DNA of 64,000 bases from DATAEY01 sp045805565 (GTDB lineage: Bacteria; Actinomycetota; Thermoleophilia; Solirubrobacterales; Solirubrobacteraceae), in the NCBI GenBank assembly GCA_045805565.1, contig JBJMKZ010000004.1:50257-114256 (forward strand). Direction: 5' to 3'. This document shows, one piece after another, positions 37,554 to 45,632 of this stretch. The notes under the pieces were generated by a model, which saw nothing but the letters and a program-made list of their open reading frames with translations, was not told where the DNA came from and did no database searches. The position numbers were made by a program, and so were the translations under genes. Numbering within the stretch: position 1 is the first letter of the stretch; every line of letters starts with the position of its first letter.

Positions 37554-38573
37554 TCAGGCGAGCGCCGCGCGGCGCTCCTGCACCCGGGCACGCTGCGGGT
37601 CGACCGTGTACCTGGGATCGCGTGCCGATTGGAAGCCGGCCTTGAACACCGCCCAGCGCTCGCAGAACTCCCCCGCCAACACGGCGGCGCCGCCCGCCAC
37701 CGCCGCCAGGCGACGGCGGCGGCCGGCGAGCGCGAGCGTCGCCGCGCCCACGGCGTTGAGCGCCCTCGACGCCCGCGAGTAGCGCCCGCCCTCGCCGGAG
37801 CTGTAAGGCTCGGCGAGGTCGCCGAGGCGGCGCTCCATGACCTGCATGGCGGCGCCCTCCAATGCGACCCCGGCCACCGCCAGCCGGCGCGCGGGCCCGG
37901 CGTCCCGTACCGGGGTCAGGACCGCCGCGGCGGCGCCGGCGCTGGCCATGGCACTGCCGCCGAAGGCGAACGGAAGCTCGCGCCGTCCCTCGTGCCAGAC
38001 CGGCACCGCGGTGTCCGACAGCAGCACGCCGGTGTAGGTGGCCAGCACGGGCCCCAGCGCCGCCGCGCCCGCCTTGCCCACCGCCCCGAGGCGGGGGAAC
38101 CAGCCCAGCAACGAGCTGGCCGCCGCCAGGCCGGTGGCCGCGGAGCTGAGGCTGAGCACCCACGAGCCGACGCTCATCGGCGAGGACAGCTTGACCATGC
38201 GCAGCATGTTGAGGAAGCGCTCCGGCCGGCCCAGGTCGGAGATCAGCAGGAGCGGGCTGGCCGTCACCCCGGCCAGGGCGCTGGCCCACGCCCGGCGGGC
38301 CAGCCGCCGGTTGCCGAGCGCCCCCGCCACGAAGCCGAGGCCGGCCGACGCGCCCGCCAGGCCTCCGGCGAAGAGGTAGCAGGGGATCTCCCAGGTCCAC
38401 ACCGGCTCCTTGATGACCGGGCGGCCGTAATAGGAGGTGGGCCGATCGTCGGGGACCATCATTCCCTGCGCCCGCCCATGGCGGGGCTGCCCCGCCGGCG
38501 AGACCGCGGTCTGGCCGCCGGTCCCGGGATGCCGACCGCCGGCCCGCGCTCCGCCCGCGGCGGCCGCACTCAC
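37554..38573 (-). CDS. NrfD-type membrane subunit of formate dehydrogenase
   Basis: 339 residues. After a hydrophilic leader of about 60 residues, eight or so membrane helices begin at WTWEIPCYLFAGGLAGASAG, the signature of NrfD/PsrC quinone-reactive subunits. GRPERFLNMLRM and KLSSPMSVGSWVL are further family marks. It would pass electrons from the iron-sulfur subunit to the quinone pool. The GTG start overlaps the ferredoxin-like gene by 4 bp. It is the last gene of the fdhA-fdhB-nrfD operon. Confidence 0.9.
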   Translation of the reverse strand: MSAAAAGGARAGGRHPGTGGQTAVSPAGQPRHGRAQGMMVPDDRPTSYYGRPVIKEPVWTWEIPCYLFAGGLAGASAGLGFVAGALGNRRLARRAWASALAGVTASPLLLISDLGRPERFLNMLRMVKLSSPMSVGSWVLSLSSAATGLAAASSLLGWFPRLGAVGKAGAAALGPVLATYTGVLLSDTAVPVWHEGRRELPFAFGGSAMASAGAAAAVLTPVRDAGPARRLAVAGVALEGAAMQVMERRLGDLAEPYSSGEGGRYSRASRALNAVGAATLALAGRRRRLAAVAGGAAVLAGEFCERWAVFKAGFQSARDPRYTVDPQRARVQERRAALA

Positions 38574-39490
38574 CGGCGGCCTCCCGCGAACGCCGCCAGG
38601 ACACCGGCGGCCACCGTCCCCGCCGCCAGCGCCATCGCCCGGTACATGGCGGGCAGGTCGCGGGTGGTCGCCACCGGGTCGGGCGGGAGCCCGTACACCT
38701 CGGGCTCGTCGAGCAGCAGGAAGAAGGCGCCGAAGCCGCCGACCCCGTCGCCGGGGTCCGCGCCGTACAGGCGGGCGTCGCTCTCACCGGTGCGCCGCAG
38801 CTCCTCGACCCGGCCCTGCGCGCGGCGCCGCAGCTCCTCGAGCTCGCCGAACTGGATCGAGTCGGTGGGGCACGCCTTGGCGCACGCCGGCTCCTCGCCG
38901 TCCTTGAGACGGTCGTAGCAGAGCGTGCACTTCCACGCGCGCCCGTCGTCCTGACGCTGGTCGAGCACACCGAACGGACACGCGGGGATGCAGTAGCCGC
39001 AGCCGTTGCAGACGTCCTCCTGCACCACCACCGTCCCGTACTCGGTGCGGAACAGGGCGCCGGTCGGGCAGACGTCCAGGCAGGCCGCACTGGTGCAGTG
39101 CTTGCAGACGTCCGAGGACATCAGCCAGCGAAAGCCGTCGCCGTCGGCCTGGGGTTCCAGGCCGGCCTCGTCGGCCAGCTGGGACAGAGCGGCGTCCTGC
39201 ACCAGGGAGCCGGGCTGCGCCTCCCGCGTCCCCAGCAGCTTGCGTTGCTCGATGAACGCCACGTGGCGCCAGGTGTCGGCTCCCAGGCCGCCGGTGTTGT
39301 CGTACGAGTCGCCGGTGAAGCTCAGGCCGTCCTCGGGCACGCCGTTCCACTCCTTGCAGGCCACCTCGCAGGCCTTGCACCCGATGCACACGCTGGTGTC
39401 GGTGAAGAAGCCCATCCGCGGCTGAGCCTCGTCCCCGTACGAGCCCGGCCACGCATGGGTCTCGAGCCCGTACACGTCAGCCATCGTCAT
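38570..39490 (-). CDS. fdhB: Formate dehydrogenase iron-sulfur subunit (four 4Fe-4S sites)
   Basis: 306 residues. Four cysteine clusters are visible: CIGCKACEVACKEW, CKHCTSAACLDVCPTG, CNGCGYCIPACPFG and CTLCYDRL with CAKACPTD. This is the FdnH/HybA pattern. A C-terminal hydrophobic stretch (MALAAGTVAAGVLAAFAGG) would anchor it in the membrane. It relays electrons from the molybdenum subunit to NrfD. ATG 39490 overlaps the end of fdhA by 14 bp; ATG 39484 is an alternative. Its stop overlaps the NrfD gene by 4 bp. Confidence 0.95.
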   Translation of the reverse strand: MTMADVYGLETHAWPGSYGDEAQPRMGFFTDTSVCIGCKACEVACKEWNGVPEDGLSFTGDSYDNTGGLGADTWRHVAFIEQRKLLGTREAQPGSLVQDAALSQLADEAGLEPQADGDGFRWLMSSDVCKHCTSAACLDVCPTGALFRTEYGTVVVQEDVCNGCGYCIPACPFGVLDQRQDDGRAWKCTLCYDRLKDGEEPACAKACPTDSIQFGELEELRRRAQGRVEELRRTGESDARLYGADPGDGVGGFGAFFLLLDEPEVYGLPPDPVATTRDLPAMYRAMALAAGTVAAGVLAAFAGGRR

Positions 39491-42400
39491 CCTCCTGCGC
39501 CTCGATACCCGCCCGGCGGCGGTAGTCGTGGACCAGCTCGAGCAGCGCCCCGCCGCGCGGGCGGCGGCCGGGCCTGATGTCGCAGGTGGCGGCCTTGACC
39601 TCCTGGATGTGGACGTTGGTATCCAGGGCGAGGGGGAACAGGTCGTTGGCGGAGTCGCCGGTGGTGTAGCCGCGGTTGCCCCAGTGGTAGGGCAGCCCGA
39701 CCTGGTGCACGATTCGCGGCGGGTCCGACCCGACCGTCAGCGGCGCGATGCGCTCGGTGACCAGGACGCGTGCCTCGATCGCGCTGCGCGACGAGACGAT
39801 GGTCGCCCAGCCGCCGTTCTCCAGCCCCCGCTCGGCGGCCAGCTCGGGGCTCACCTCGCAGAAGAACTCCGGCTGCAGCTCGGCCAGGTAGGGCAGGCCG
39901 CGGGTCATGCCGCCCGCCGTGTGGTGCTCGGTCAGGCGATAGGTCGTCATCACGTAGGGGAAGACCTCGGCGCCGGACGCGCCGCCGGACGGGTTGTAGG
40001 GATTCTCCTTGCGCGCGTACTGCTGGCGCGCCGGGTTGGACTGCTGGGCGTAGAGCGGGTTGCGCAGCGGCGACTCGTGGGGCTCGTAATGGGTGGGAAA
40101 CGGCCCGTCCACCAGCCCGCTCGGCGCGTACAGCCACGCCCGCCCGTCCCCCTGCATGATGAACGGCTGGTCGCCCCGCAGCGCGTCCTGGGCCGTGGCG
40201 CCCTCGGGGGGAATGTAGTCGGGGCGCTTGTCGGGCGAGAAGTCCGGCACGTCCTCGCCGGTCCACTGCTCCTGCGCCTCGTCCCACCACACGTAGCGCT
40301 TGCGCTCCGACCACGGCTTGCCCTCGGGGTCGGCGGACGCGCGGTTGTAGATGATCCGGCGGTTCATCGGCCACGCCCAGGCCCACTCCGGCGCCACCCA
40401 CGACTGCTCGGAGCCGGGCTTGCGGCGGGCCGTCTGGTTGACGCCGTCCGCATAGCAGCCGGCGTAGATCCAGCAACCGCAGGCGGTGGAGCCGTCGTCC
40501 TTCAGCGGCATGTAGTCGCGCAGCGGCGTGCCGTCACCGTCCCAGCCGCCGATCTCCTCCAGCACCTTCTCGGCGTCGGGCTCCTGGTGGGGTCCGTGCG
40601 CGGGGTAGTCCCAGACGAGGTCGAGGATCGCTCGGTCCTTGGGGTCGGTCGACCCGGCCAGCTTGCGCCGCACGATCCGCCCGAGGTGGAACATGAACCA
40701 CAGGTCCGAGCGGCAGTCTCCGGGTGGCTCGACGGCCCGGTGATGCCACTGCAGCAGGCGCTGGGTGTTGGTGAACGAGCCGTCCTTCTCGACGTGGGAT
40801 GCGGCCGGCAGGAAGAACACCTCGGTCGCGACGTCCTGCGGACGCAGCTCGCCCGTCTCGATCTCGGGCCCCTCGCGCCAGAACGTGGCGCTCTCGATCA
40901 TGGTCAGATCGCGCACCACCAGCCAGTCCAGCTTGGACATCGCCAGGCGCTGGAGCTTGCCGTGGGCCGAGCCCACGGCGGGGTTCTCCCCCAGCAGCAA
41001 GTAGCCCCGCACCTTCCCGTCCAGCATGTCCAGGGCGGTCTGGTAGTTGGAGTGGTCGCCCGTGATCCGGGGGACGTGGTGGAAGCAGAAGTCGTTGTCC
41101 TCGGTGGCGGCGTCGCCCCACCACGCCTTCAGCAGCGACGCCATGTAGGACTTCGTGTTCCCCCAGAAGCCGGTCGGCGGCGCGTTGCGGGCGACGTATT
41201 CGTCGAGGCCGCTCTTCTCATGGGCGTGCGGCATCGGGAGGTAGCCCGGCAGGATGTTGTAGAGCGTGGGTATGTCGGTCGAGCCCTGGATCGAGGCGTG
41301 CCCGCGCAGGGCGAGGATCCCGCCGCCCGGCCGGCCGAGGTTCCCCAGCAGGAGCTGCACGATCGACGCCGTGCGGATGTACTGGACGCCGACGGTGTGC
41401 TGGGTCCAGCCCACCGCGTAGCAGAACGCCGAGGTGCGCTCGCGGCCCGAGTTCTGGCACAGCGCCTCGGCGACCTCGAGGAAGGTCTGCGCGGGAACGC
41501 CGCAGGCCTCCGCCACCATCTGCGGCGTGTAGCGGCGGAAGTGGCGCCGCAGCAGCTGGAACACGCAGCGCGGGTGCTGGAGCGTCTCGTCCTCCTCGGG
41601 CGCCTCGCCATGGCGCAGCTCACCGCCGTGGGCGCCGTGGGCCCGCTCGCCGACCGCCGCCCCCATCTCCCGCTGGCCGGCGGAAGCCCCCATCTCGAGC
41701 CCCGCGTACTGCCAGGACGCGGGATCGTAGGACCCGCTCTCGGGATCGAACCCCGAGAACACGCCGTCCAGGTCCTCGGTGTCGCGAAACTCCTCCGACA
41801 CGATCACGCGCGCATTGGTGTACGCCTGCACGTACTCCTTGAACCAGCGCTCGTTCTCGAGGATGTAGTTCACGATTCCGCCCAGGAAGGCGATGTCGCT
41901 GCCGGCGCGGATCGGCACGTGCAGGTCCGCCAGGGCACTGGTTCGCGTGAACCGGGGGTCGATGTGGATGACCTTGGCGCCCCGCCTGCGAGCCTCCACC
42001 ACCCACTGGAAGCCGACCGGGTGGCACTCGGCCATGTTGGAGCCCATGATCACGATGCAGTCCGAGTTCTGCAGGTCCTGCTGGAAGGTGGTGGCACCGC
42101 CGCGCCCGAACGAGGTCCCCAGACCGGGGACCGTCGAGCTGTGTCATATGCGGGCCTGGTTCTCGATCTGCACGGCGCCCATCGCCGAGAAGAACTTCTT
42201 GATCAGGTAGTTCTCCTCGTTGTCCAGCGTGGCACCCCCCAGCGAGGCGAAGCCCAGGGTGCGGTTGAGGGTCGCGCCGCTCTCGTCCTCGGACTCCCAG
42301 GTCCGCTCGCGCGCCTCGATCAGGCGGTCGGCGATCATCTCCATCGCGGTGTCGAGGTCCAGGTCCTGCCACTCGGTCGCGTTGGGCGGCCGGTAGCGCA

Positions 42401-42710
42401 CCCTGGTCTCGCGGCTGGGATGGGTCACCAGCTGCTTGGATGCGGCCCCCTTCGGGCACAGTCGCCCGCGCGAGATCGGCGAAGCCGGATCTCCCTCGAT
42501 CTGGACCACCTTCTCGTCCTTGACGTAGACACGCTGCGCGCAGCCGACCGCGCAGTAGGGGCAGATCGAGCCGACCACGCGGTCGGCGGTCTTCGTCCTC
42601 GGCTCGAGCCGCTCCGAGCGCGCGGAGCGCGCGGCCCGGCCGAGCCCCAACGGGTCGCCCCTCAGCTGGCGGAGCGCTGGCCAGCCCCCCGTCGTGTTCC
42701 CGCTCTCCAA
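39477..42710 (-). CDS. fdhA: Formate dehydrogenase catalytic subunit, predicted selenoprotein
   Basis: 1077 residues when the in-frame TGA at 42144-42146 is read as selenocysteine 189. A 4Fe-4S site (C50, C53, C57 and C85: SICPYCAVGC and RGRLCPKG) precedes the molybdopterin domains. The TGA lies in ENQARI-U-HSSTVPGLGTSFGRGG, exactly where Sec sits in FdnG/FdhF, and a SECIS hairpin follows at once. The frame stays open for 222 codons before the TGA-free remainder and for the full length after it. No Tat signal is visible, so the site probably faces the cytoplasm. It oxidises formate, or reduces carbon dioxide, with a molybdenum or tungsten bis-MGD cofactor. ATG 42710 heads the operon. Confidence 0.93.
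42114..42146 (-). promoter_or_regulatory. SECIS element and selenocysteine UGA in fdhA
   Basis: Minus strand: the UGA (42146-42144) is followed by CACAGCUCGAC, then a perfect 7-bp stem GGUCCCC/GGGGACC (42132-42126 and 42120-42114) around the loop GGUCU. The E. coli fdhF SECIS has the same apical loop GGUCU, and the distance from UGA to GGU is 18 nt in both. The first codon after UGA (CAC) is also the same. This is the element recognised by SelB. Confidence 0.9.
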
Positions 42711-42743
42711 CTCTCTCCCGATGGTGTTGTTGGCCAGGAAGCA

Positions 42744-42770
42744 CTACCCCCCGGCCGGTGGGCGGCAAAC
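42744..42770 (-). promoter_or_regulatory. Sigma-B-like promoter upstream of fdhA
   Basis: Minus strand: GTTT (42767-42770), 17 nt, GGGTAG (42744-42749), ending 33 nt before the fdhA ATG. The spacer is 1-2 nt longer than in the other elements of this kind. It lies in the 148 bp divergent gap between fdhA and the DUF6457 gene. Confidence 0.35.
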
Positions 42771-42858
42771 CGTATCGCTGCGGATGGGCGGGCGCAGAAC
42801 CGCGGTGTCAGGGCGAGAACCAGCCCCGGTCGCGGTGAAGTAACGTGAGGGCGAGCCG

Positions 42859-43104
42859 ATGGATGCCAAGGCGTGGATCGCCACCTTTGCCCGGGAGCTG
42901 GGCGTCGAGCCCCCCGCTCCCGAGCAGTTCAGGGCCATCCTGGACCTCGCCGCCGAGGCCGCGCACGCGTCCGAGCGGGTCGCCGCGCCGGTCGCCTGCT
43001 GGGTGAGCGCCCGGTCCGGCCGGTCGCTCGAGGAGTCGCTGGCGCTGGCGCGCGAGATCGCCGCCGGCGCCCGCGGACCCGACCGGGAGGTCCCGCGCAC
43101 ATGA
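42859..43104 (+). CDS. DUF6457 domain protein linked to molybdenum cofactor genes
   Basis: 81 residues, mostly helical: WIATFARELGVEPP, FRAILDLAAEAAHASER and RSLEESLALAREIAAG. This short domain is found in actinobacteria as a free protein or fused to MobA, always near molybdenum enzyme genes. It overlaps moaA by 4 bp (ATGA) and is divergent from fdhA. A role in loading or maturation of the cofactor is an inference from location. There is no catalytic motif. Confidence 0.8.
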   Translation: MDAKAWIATFARELGVEPPAPEQFRAILDLAAEAAHASERVAAPVACWVSARSGRSLEESLALAREIAAGARGPDREVPRT

Positions 43105-44099
43105 CGGCGCGCGAGCCCCTGCACGACGGCCACGGCCGGCGCATCGAGGACGTGCGGGTGTCGGTGACCGACCGTTGCAACTTCCGCTGCCAGTACTGCA
43201 TGCCCGCCGAGGGCCTGCCGTGGCTGGCGCGGGAGGAGATCCTGCGCTTCGAGGAGATCGCCCGCGTCGTAGCGCTGCTGGCGCAGATGGGGGTCGCCGA
43301 CGTCCGCCTCACCGGCGGCGAGCCGCTGGTGCGCCGCGACTGCCCGGCGCTGGTCGCCATGCTCGCCGCCATCGAGGGCGTGACGGACCTGTCGCTCACC
43401 ACCAACGGGTACCTGCTCGAGCGCGACGCCGACGCCCTGGTGGGCGCCGGGATCCGCCGGGTCAACGTTTCGATCGACTCGCTCCAGCGCGACCGCTTCT
43501 TCGCCCTGACCCGGCGCGACGCCCTGCCGCGGGTGCTGCGCGGGCTTGAGGCGCTGGCCGCCCATCCCCAGGTGCGTCCGATCAAGGTCAACGCCGTCGC
43601 CCTGCGCGGGTTCACCGAGCAGGAGGCGATCCCGTTCGCGCGCTTCGCGCGCTCGAGCGCCTTCCAGGTGCGCTTCATCGAGTTCATGCCGCTGGACGGC
43701 GACCACGCCTGGACCCGCGACGCCGTGCTGACCGGTGACGAGCTGCGCGCGATCATCGACGCCGTCCACCCGCTGGAGGAGCTGCCCCGGGAGCGCTCGG
43801 CCACCGCGCGGGTGTTCCGATTCCGCGACGGGCGCGGGGAGATCGGGTTCATCAACCCGGTTTCGGAGCCGTTCTGCGCGGACTGCAACCGGATCCGCCT
43901 CACCGCCGAGGGCAAGCTGCGCACCTGCCTGTTCTCGCTGCATGAGACCGATCTGCGGGGGCCCCTGCGTGACGGGGCGGACGACGACGAGCTGGAGGCG
44001 ATCGTCCGCGACGCCGTCTGGCGCAAGGAGCTCAAGCACCACGTGGGCGAGCCCGGCTTCCGCCGGCCGCCGCGCACGATGAGCGCGATCGGCGGCTGA
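43101..44099 (+). CDS. moaA: GTP 3',8-cyclase MoaA
   Basis: 332 residues. This radical-SAM enzyme makes the first molybdopterin intermediate from GTP. The N-terminal cluster motif is CNFRCQYC; TGGEPLVRRD and SIDSL follow; the second cluster ligands are in FCADCNRIRLTAEGKLRTCLF near the C terminus. The usual terminal GG is present (MSAIGG). ATG 43101 overlaps the DUF6457 stop. The gene faces away from fdhA. Confidence 0.97.
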   Translation: MTAREPLHDGHGRRIEDVRVSVTDRCNFRCQYCMPAEGLPWLAREEILRFEEIARVVALLAQMGVADVRLTGGEPLVRRDCPALVAMLAAIEGVTDLSLTTNGYLLERDADALVGAGIRRVNVSIDSLQRDRFFALTRRDALPRVLRGLEALAAHPQVRPIKVNAVALRGFTEQEAIPFARFARSSAFQVRFIEFMPLDGDHAWTRDAVLTGDELRAIIDAVHPLEELPRERSATARVFRFRDGRGEIGFINPVSEPFCADCNRIRLTAEGKLRTCLFSLHETDLRGPLRDGADDDELEAIVRDAVWRKELKHHVGEPGFRRPPRTMSAIGG

Positions 44100-44111
44100 G
44101 GCCGGCCCCGG

Positions 44112-44279
44112 CTACCAGGCGGGCGAGGAGCCGGCGTTCTCGTCCGACTGCTCGCCGCGCTCGTCGTAGCCGGAGTCCTCGTCGGCGTCGCGGTAGCCCA
44201 GCTCGTCCTCCTCGGTGGCGTCTTCCGCGTCTGGGCCGGGCTGGGCTTCCGGCTCGCGACCGCCGGGCGCCTCGCTCAT
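44112..44279 (-). CDS. Small acidic protein, possibly stress related
   Basis: 55 residues, strongly acidic and disordered-looking: MSEAPGGREPEAQPGPD, then EEDELGYRDADEDSGYDERG and a short end ...GSSPAW. It begins at ATG 44279, overlapping the stop of the CsbD-like gene by 4 bp, so it is translated with it. No family recognised. Its composition and coupling make it more likely a real gene than chance, but there is no independent support. Confidence 0.5.
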   Translation of the reverse strand: MSEAPGGREPEAQPGPDAEDATEEDELGYRDADEDSGYDERGEQSDENAGSSPAW

Positions 44280-44554
44280 GTCGTCCTGCGCTCGAGGTCG
44301 GCGATCTCCTGCGCCTTGCGCTGGGCGCGCTCGTCCTGCTCGGCCACCCGTTCGTCGGCGCGCGCCTGTGCCTGCGCCTTCTCCTCCTCGGCGCGCTCGC
44401 GCTCGCGCTCGATGCGCTCCTCCTGGCGGGCCAGGTCGTGCTTCGCCTCGCCCTTGCGCTCCTCGAGACGGCCCTCGCGGCGCAGGGAGGCGTCGTCGAG
44501 CACGTCGCCCGCCGCCTGCTTGGCCTTGCCGGTGATCCTGTCGATCAGGCCCAT
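44276..44554 (-). CDS. CsbD-like general stress protein with coiled-coil tail
   Basis: 92 residues. The first 35 residues (GLIDRITGKAKQAAGDVLDD, LRREGRLEERKGEAK) match the CsbD family of small general-stress proteins. The remainder is a charged helix (ERIERERERAEEEKAQAQARADE) likely to form a coiled coil. A GAAGGGAG ribosome site precedes ATG 44554. A sigma-B-like promoter lies 34 nt upstream of the start. Function of the family is unknown; in Bacillus csbD is sigma-B controlled. Confidence 0.85.
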   Translation of the reverse strand: MGLIDRITGKAKQAAGDVLDDASLRREGRLEERKGEAKHDLARQEERIERERERAEEEKAQAQARADERVAEQDERAQRKAQEIADLERRTT

Positions 44555-44588
44555 GCGATGGCTCCCTTCGAATCGGTTCGCTTGACGC

Positions 44589-44613
44589 CTACCCGCCACC
44601 GGCGGGCGAAAAC
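44589..44613 (-). promoter_or_regulatory. Sigma-B-like promoter of the csbD-like gene
   Basis: Minus strand: GTTT (44610-44613), 15 nt, GGGTAG (44589-44594). It sits 34 nt upstream of ATG 44554. A second element of the same kind lies back-to-back on the other strand at 44622-44647. Confidence 0.55.
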
Positions 44614-44621
44614 CGCCTGCA

Positions 44622-44647
44622 GTTTCGCCGCCGGCCGGCCGGGGTAG
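44622..44647 (+). promoter_or_regulatory. Sigma-B-like promoter of the acidic stress protein
   Basis: GTTT (44622-44625), 16 nt, GGGTAG (44642-44647). The start codon at 44657 is only 9 nt after the box, which would make the mRNA leaderless or nearly so. It is divergent from the csbD-like promoter 8 bp away. Confidence 0.5.
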
Positions 44648-44656
44648 CGCGCTCGC

Positions 44657-44947
44657 ATGCACGAGCGCGATGAGGAGCTGGTACGCCGCGAGGAGGAGGC
44701 CGCCGGGACGGAGGCGGGGTCGATCGGCGGACGCGGAGACGACCGGGACGACCCGGCACAGAGCCCGCTGACAGAGGCCGGCGGCGGCGAGGCGGAGGGC
44801 TTCGAGGCAGCCGAGCGGGAGCTGGTCGAGCATGCCGAGCACACCGCCGGTGAGGGGATCCCGCGGCCGGACCAGATGGGCGAGGAGGCCGAGGTCGACC
44901 GGGCGTCCTACGGGGAGGCGGACGGGCCGCGGCCCACCGAGCCCTGA
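44657..44947 (+). CDS. Acidic hydrophilic protein, possibly stress induced
   Basis: 96 residues, highly acidic and hydrophilic: MHERDEELVRREEEAAGTEAG, DRDDPAQSPLTEAGGGEAEGF and EHAEHTAGEGIP. There is no membrane or catalytic motif and it is probably disordered. It is divergent from the csbD-like gene and has its own GTTT-N16-GGGTAG promoter, which points to general-stress control. I do not recognise a named family. Confidence 0.65.
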   Translation: MHERDEELVRREEEAAGTEAGSIGGRGDDRDDPAQSPLTEAGGGEAEGFEAAERELVEHAEHTAGEGIPRPDQMGEEAEVDRASYGEADGPRPTEP

Positions 44948-44993
44948 CGACCCACCCCGCGACCCCGGCGCACGCGGCGGCAGAACCGATCGG

Positions 44994-45587
44994 CTAGGCG
45001 GCGAGCAGCCGTTGCGCCCGCGCCAGGTCGTCGCGGTCGTTGACGTTGAACAGCAGGCGCTCCGGATCCCCGAACCGCCGCAGCGTCGCCTCCCCCAGCA
45101 CCGACGGTGCCAGCTCGCGCACCACGTCCGTGAGCGCGGCGCGGCGACGCAGCGCGTCGGCCAGCGCCACCGCCAGGGCCGGGGAGTAGCGCGCCAGGAG
45201 GGGCTGCAGCCGCCCCGCCACCTCGGGCACCACCAGGGGCCCGTCGGCGGCGGCCAGCCGGGCGAGCAGCCCGGGAGCGAGGAACGGCATGTCGCAGGCC
45301 ACCGCCAGCACGGGTCGACCGCTCGCGCCCTCCAGCGCCCGCAGGACGCCGCACAGCGGGTGCACCGGCTCCGCGGGCTCCTCCCACACCGCTACGTCCA
45401 GCGCCGGCAGCCTCGAGCCTGGCTTGGCCACCACCACCGCCTCGAGGCCCGCCTCGCGCAGCGCGTCCAGCGGATGCTCGATCAACGCTCGTCCCCCCAG
45501 GGGAACGGTCGCCTTGGGCGCCCCCATCCGGCTCCCCCGCCCGCCGGCCAGCACCGCCGCCAGCGCCGGAGCGTCCTGGGCTGCCAT
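44994..45587 (-). CDS. mobA: Molybdenum cofactor guanylyltransferase MobA
   Basis: 197 residues. It joins GMP to molybdopterin to make the MGD form used by formate dehydrogenase. The N-terminal nucleotide loop AAVLAGGRGSRMGAPKA is diagnostic; the VLAVACDMPFLAPGLL metal site and NVNDRDDL end also fit. ATG 45587 was chosen as it gives the standard start. It is divergent from moeA with a 45 bp gap. It transcribes toward the acidic protein gene, convergently. Confidence 0.93.
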   Translation of the reverse strand: MAAQDAPALAAVLAGGRGSRMGAPKATVPLGGRALIEHPLDALREAGLEAVVVAKPGSRLPALDVAVWEEPAEPVHPLCGVLRALEGASGRPVLAVACDMPFLAPGLLARLAAADGPLVVPEVAGRLQPLLARYSPALAVALADALRRRAALTDVVRELAPSVLGEATLRRFGDPERLLFNVNDRDDLARAQRLLAA

Positions 45588-45632
45588 GGCGCGAGTATGG
45601 CGCGCACGGGCGCCGCGATATAAGGGGGCGCG

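Noticed and set aside
42144..42146. In-frame TGA in fdhA as a sign of a pseudogene
   Set aside because: The frame is intact on both sides, the residue position is that of selenocysteine in known formate dehydrogenases, and a SECIS hairpin follows.
39528..42848. 1106-codon open frame on the plus strand opposite fdhA
   Set aside because: It mirrors the codons of fdhA, has no recognisable domain, and such long antisense frames are usual in very GC-rich DNA.
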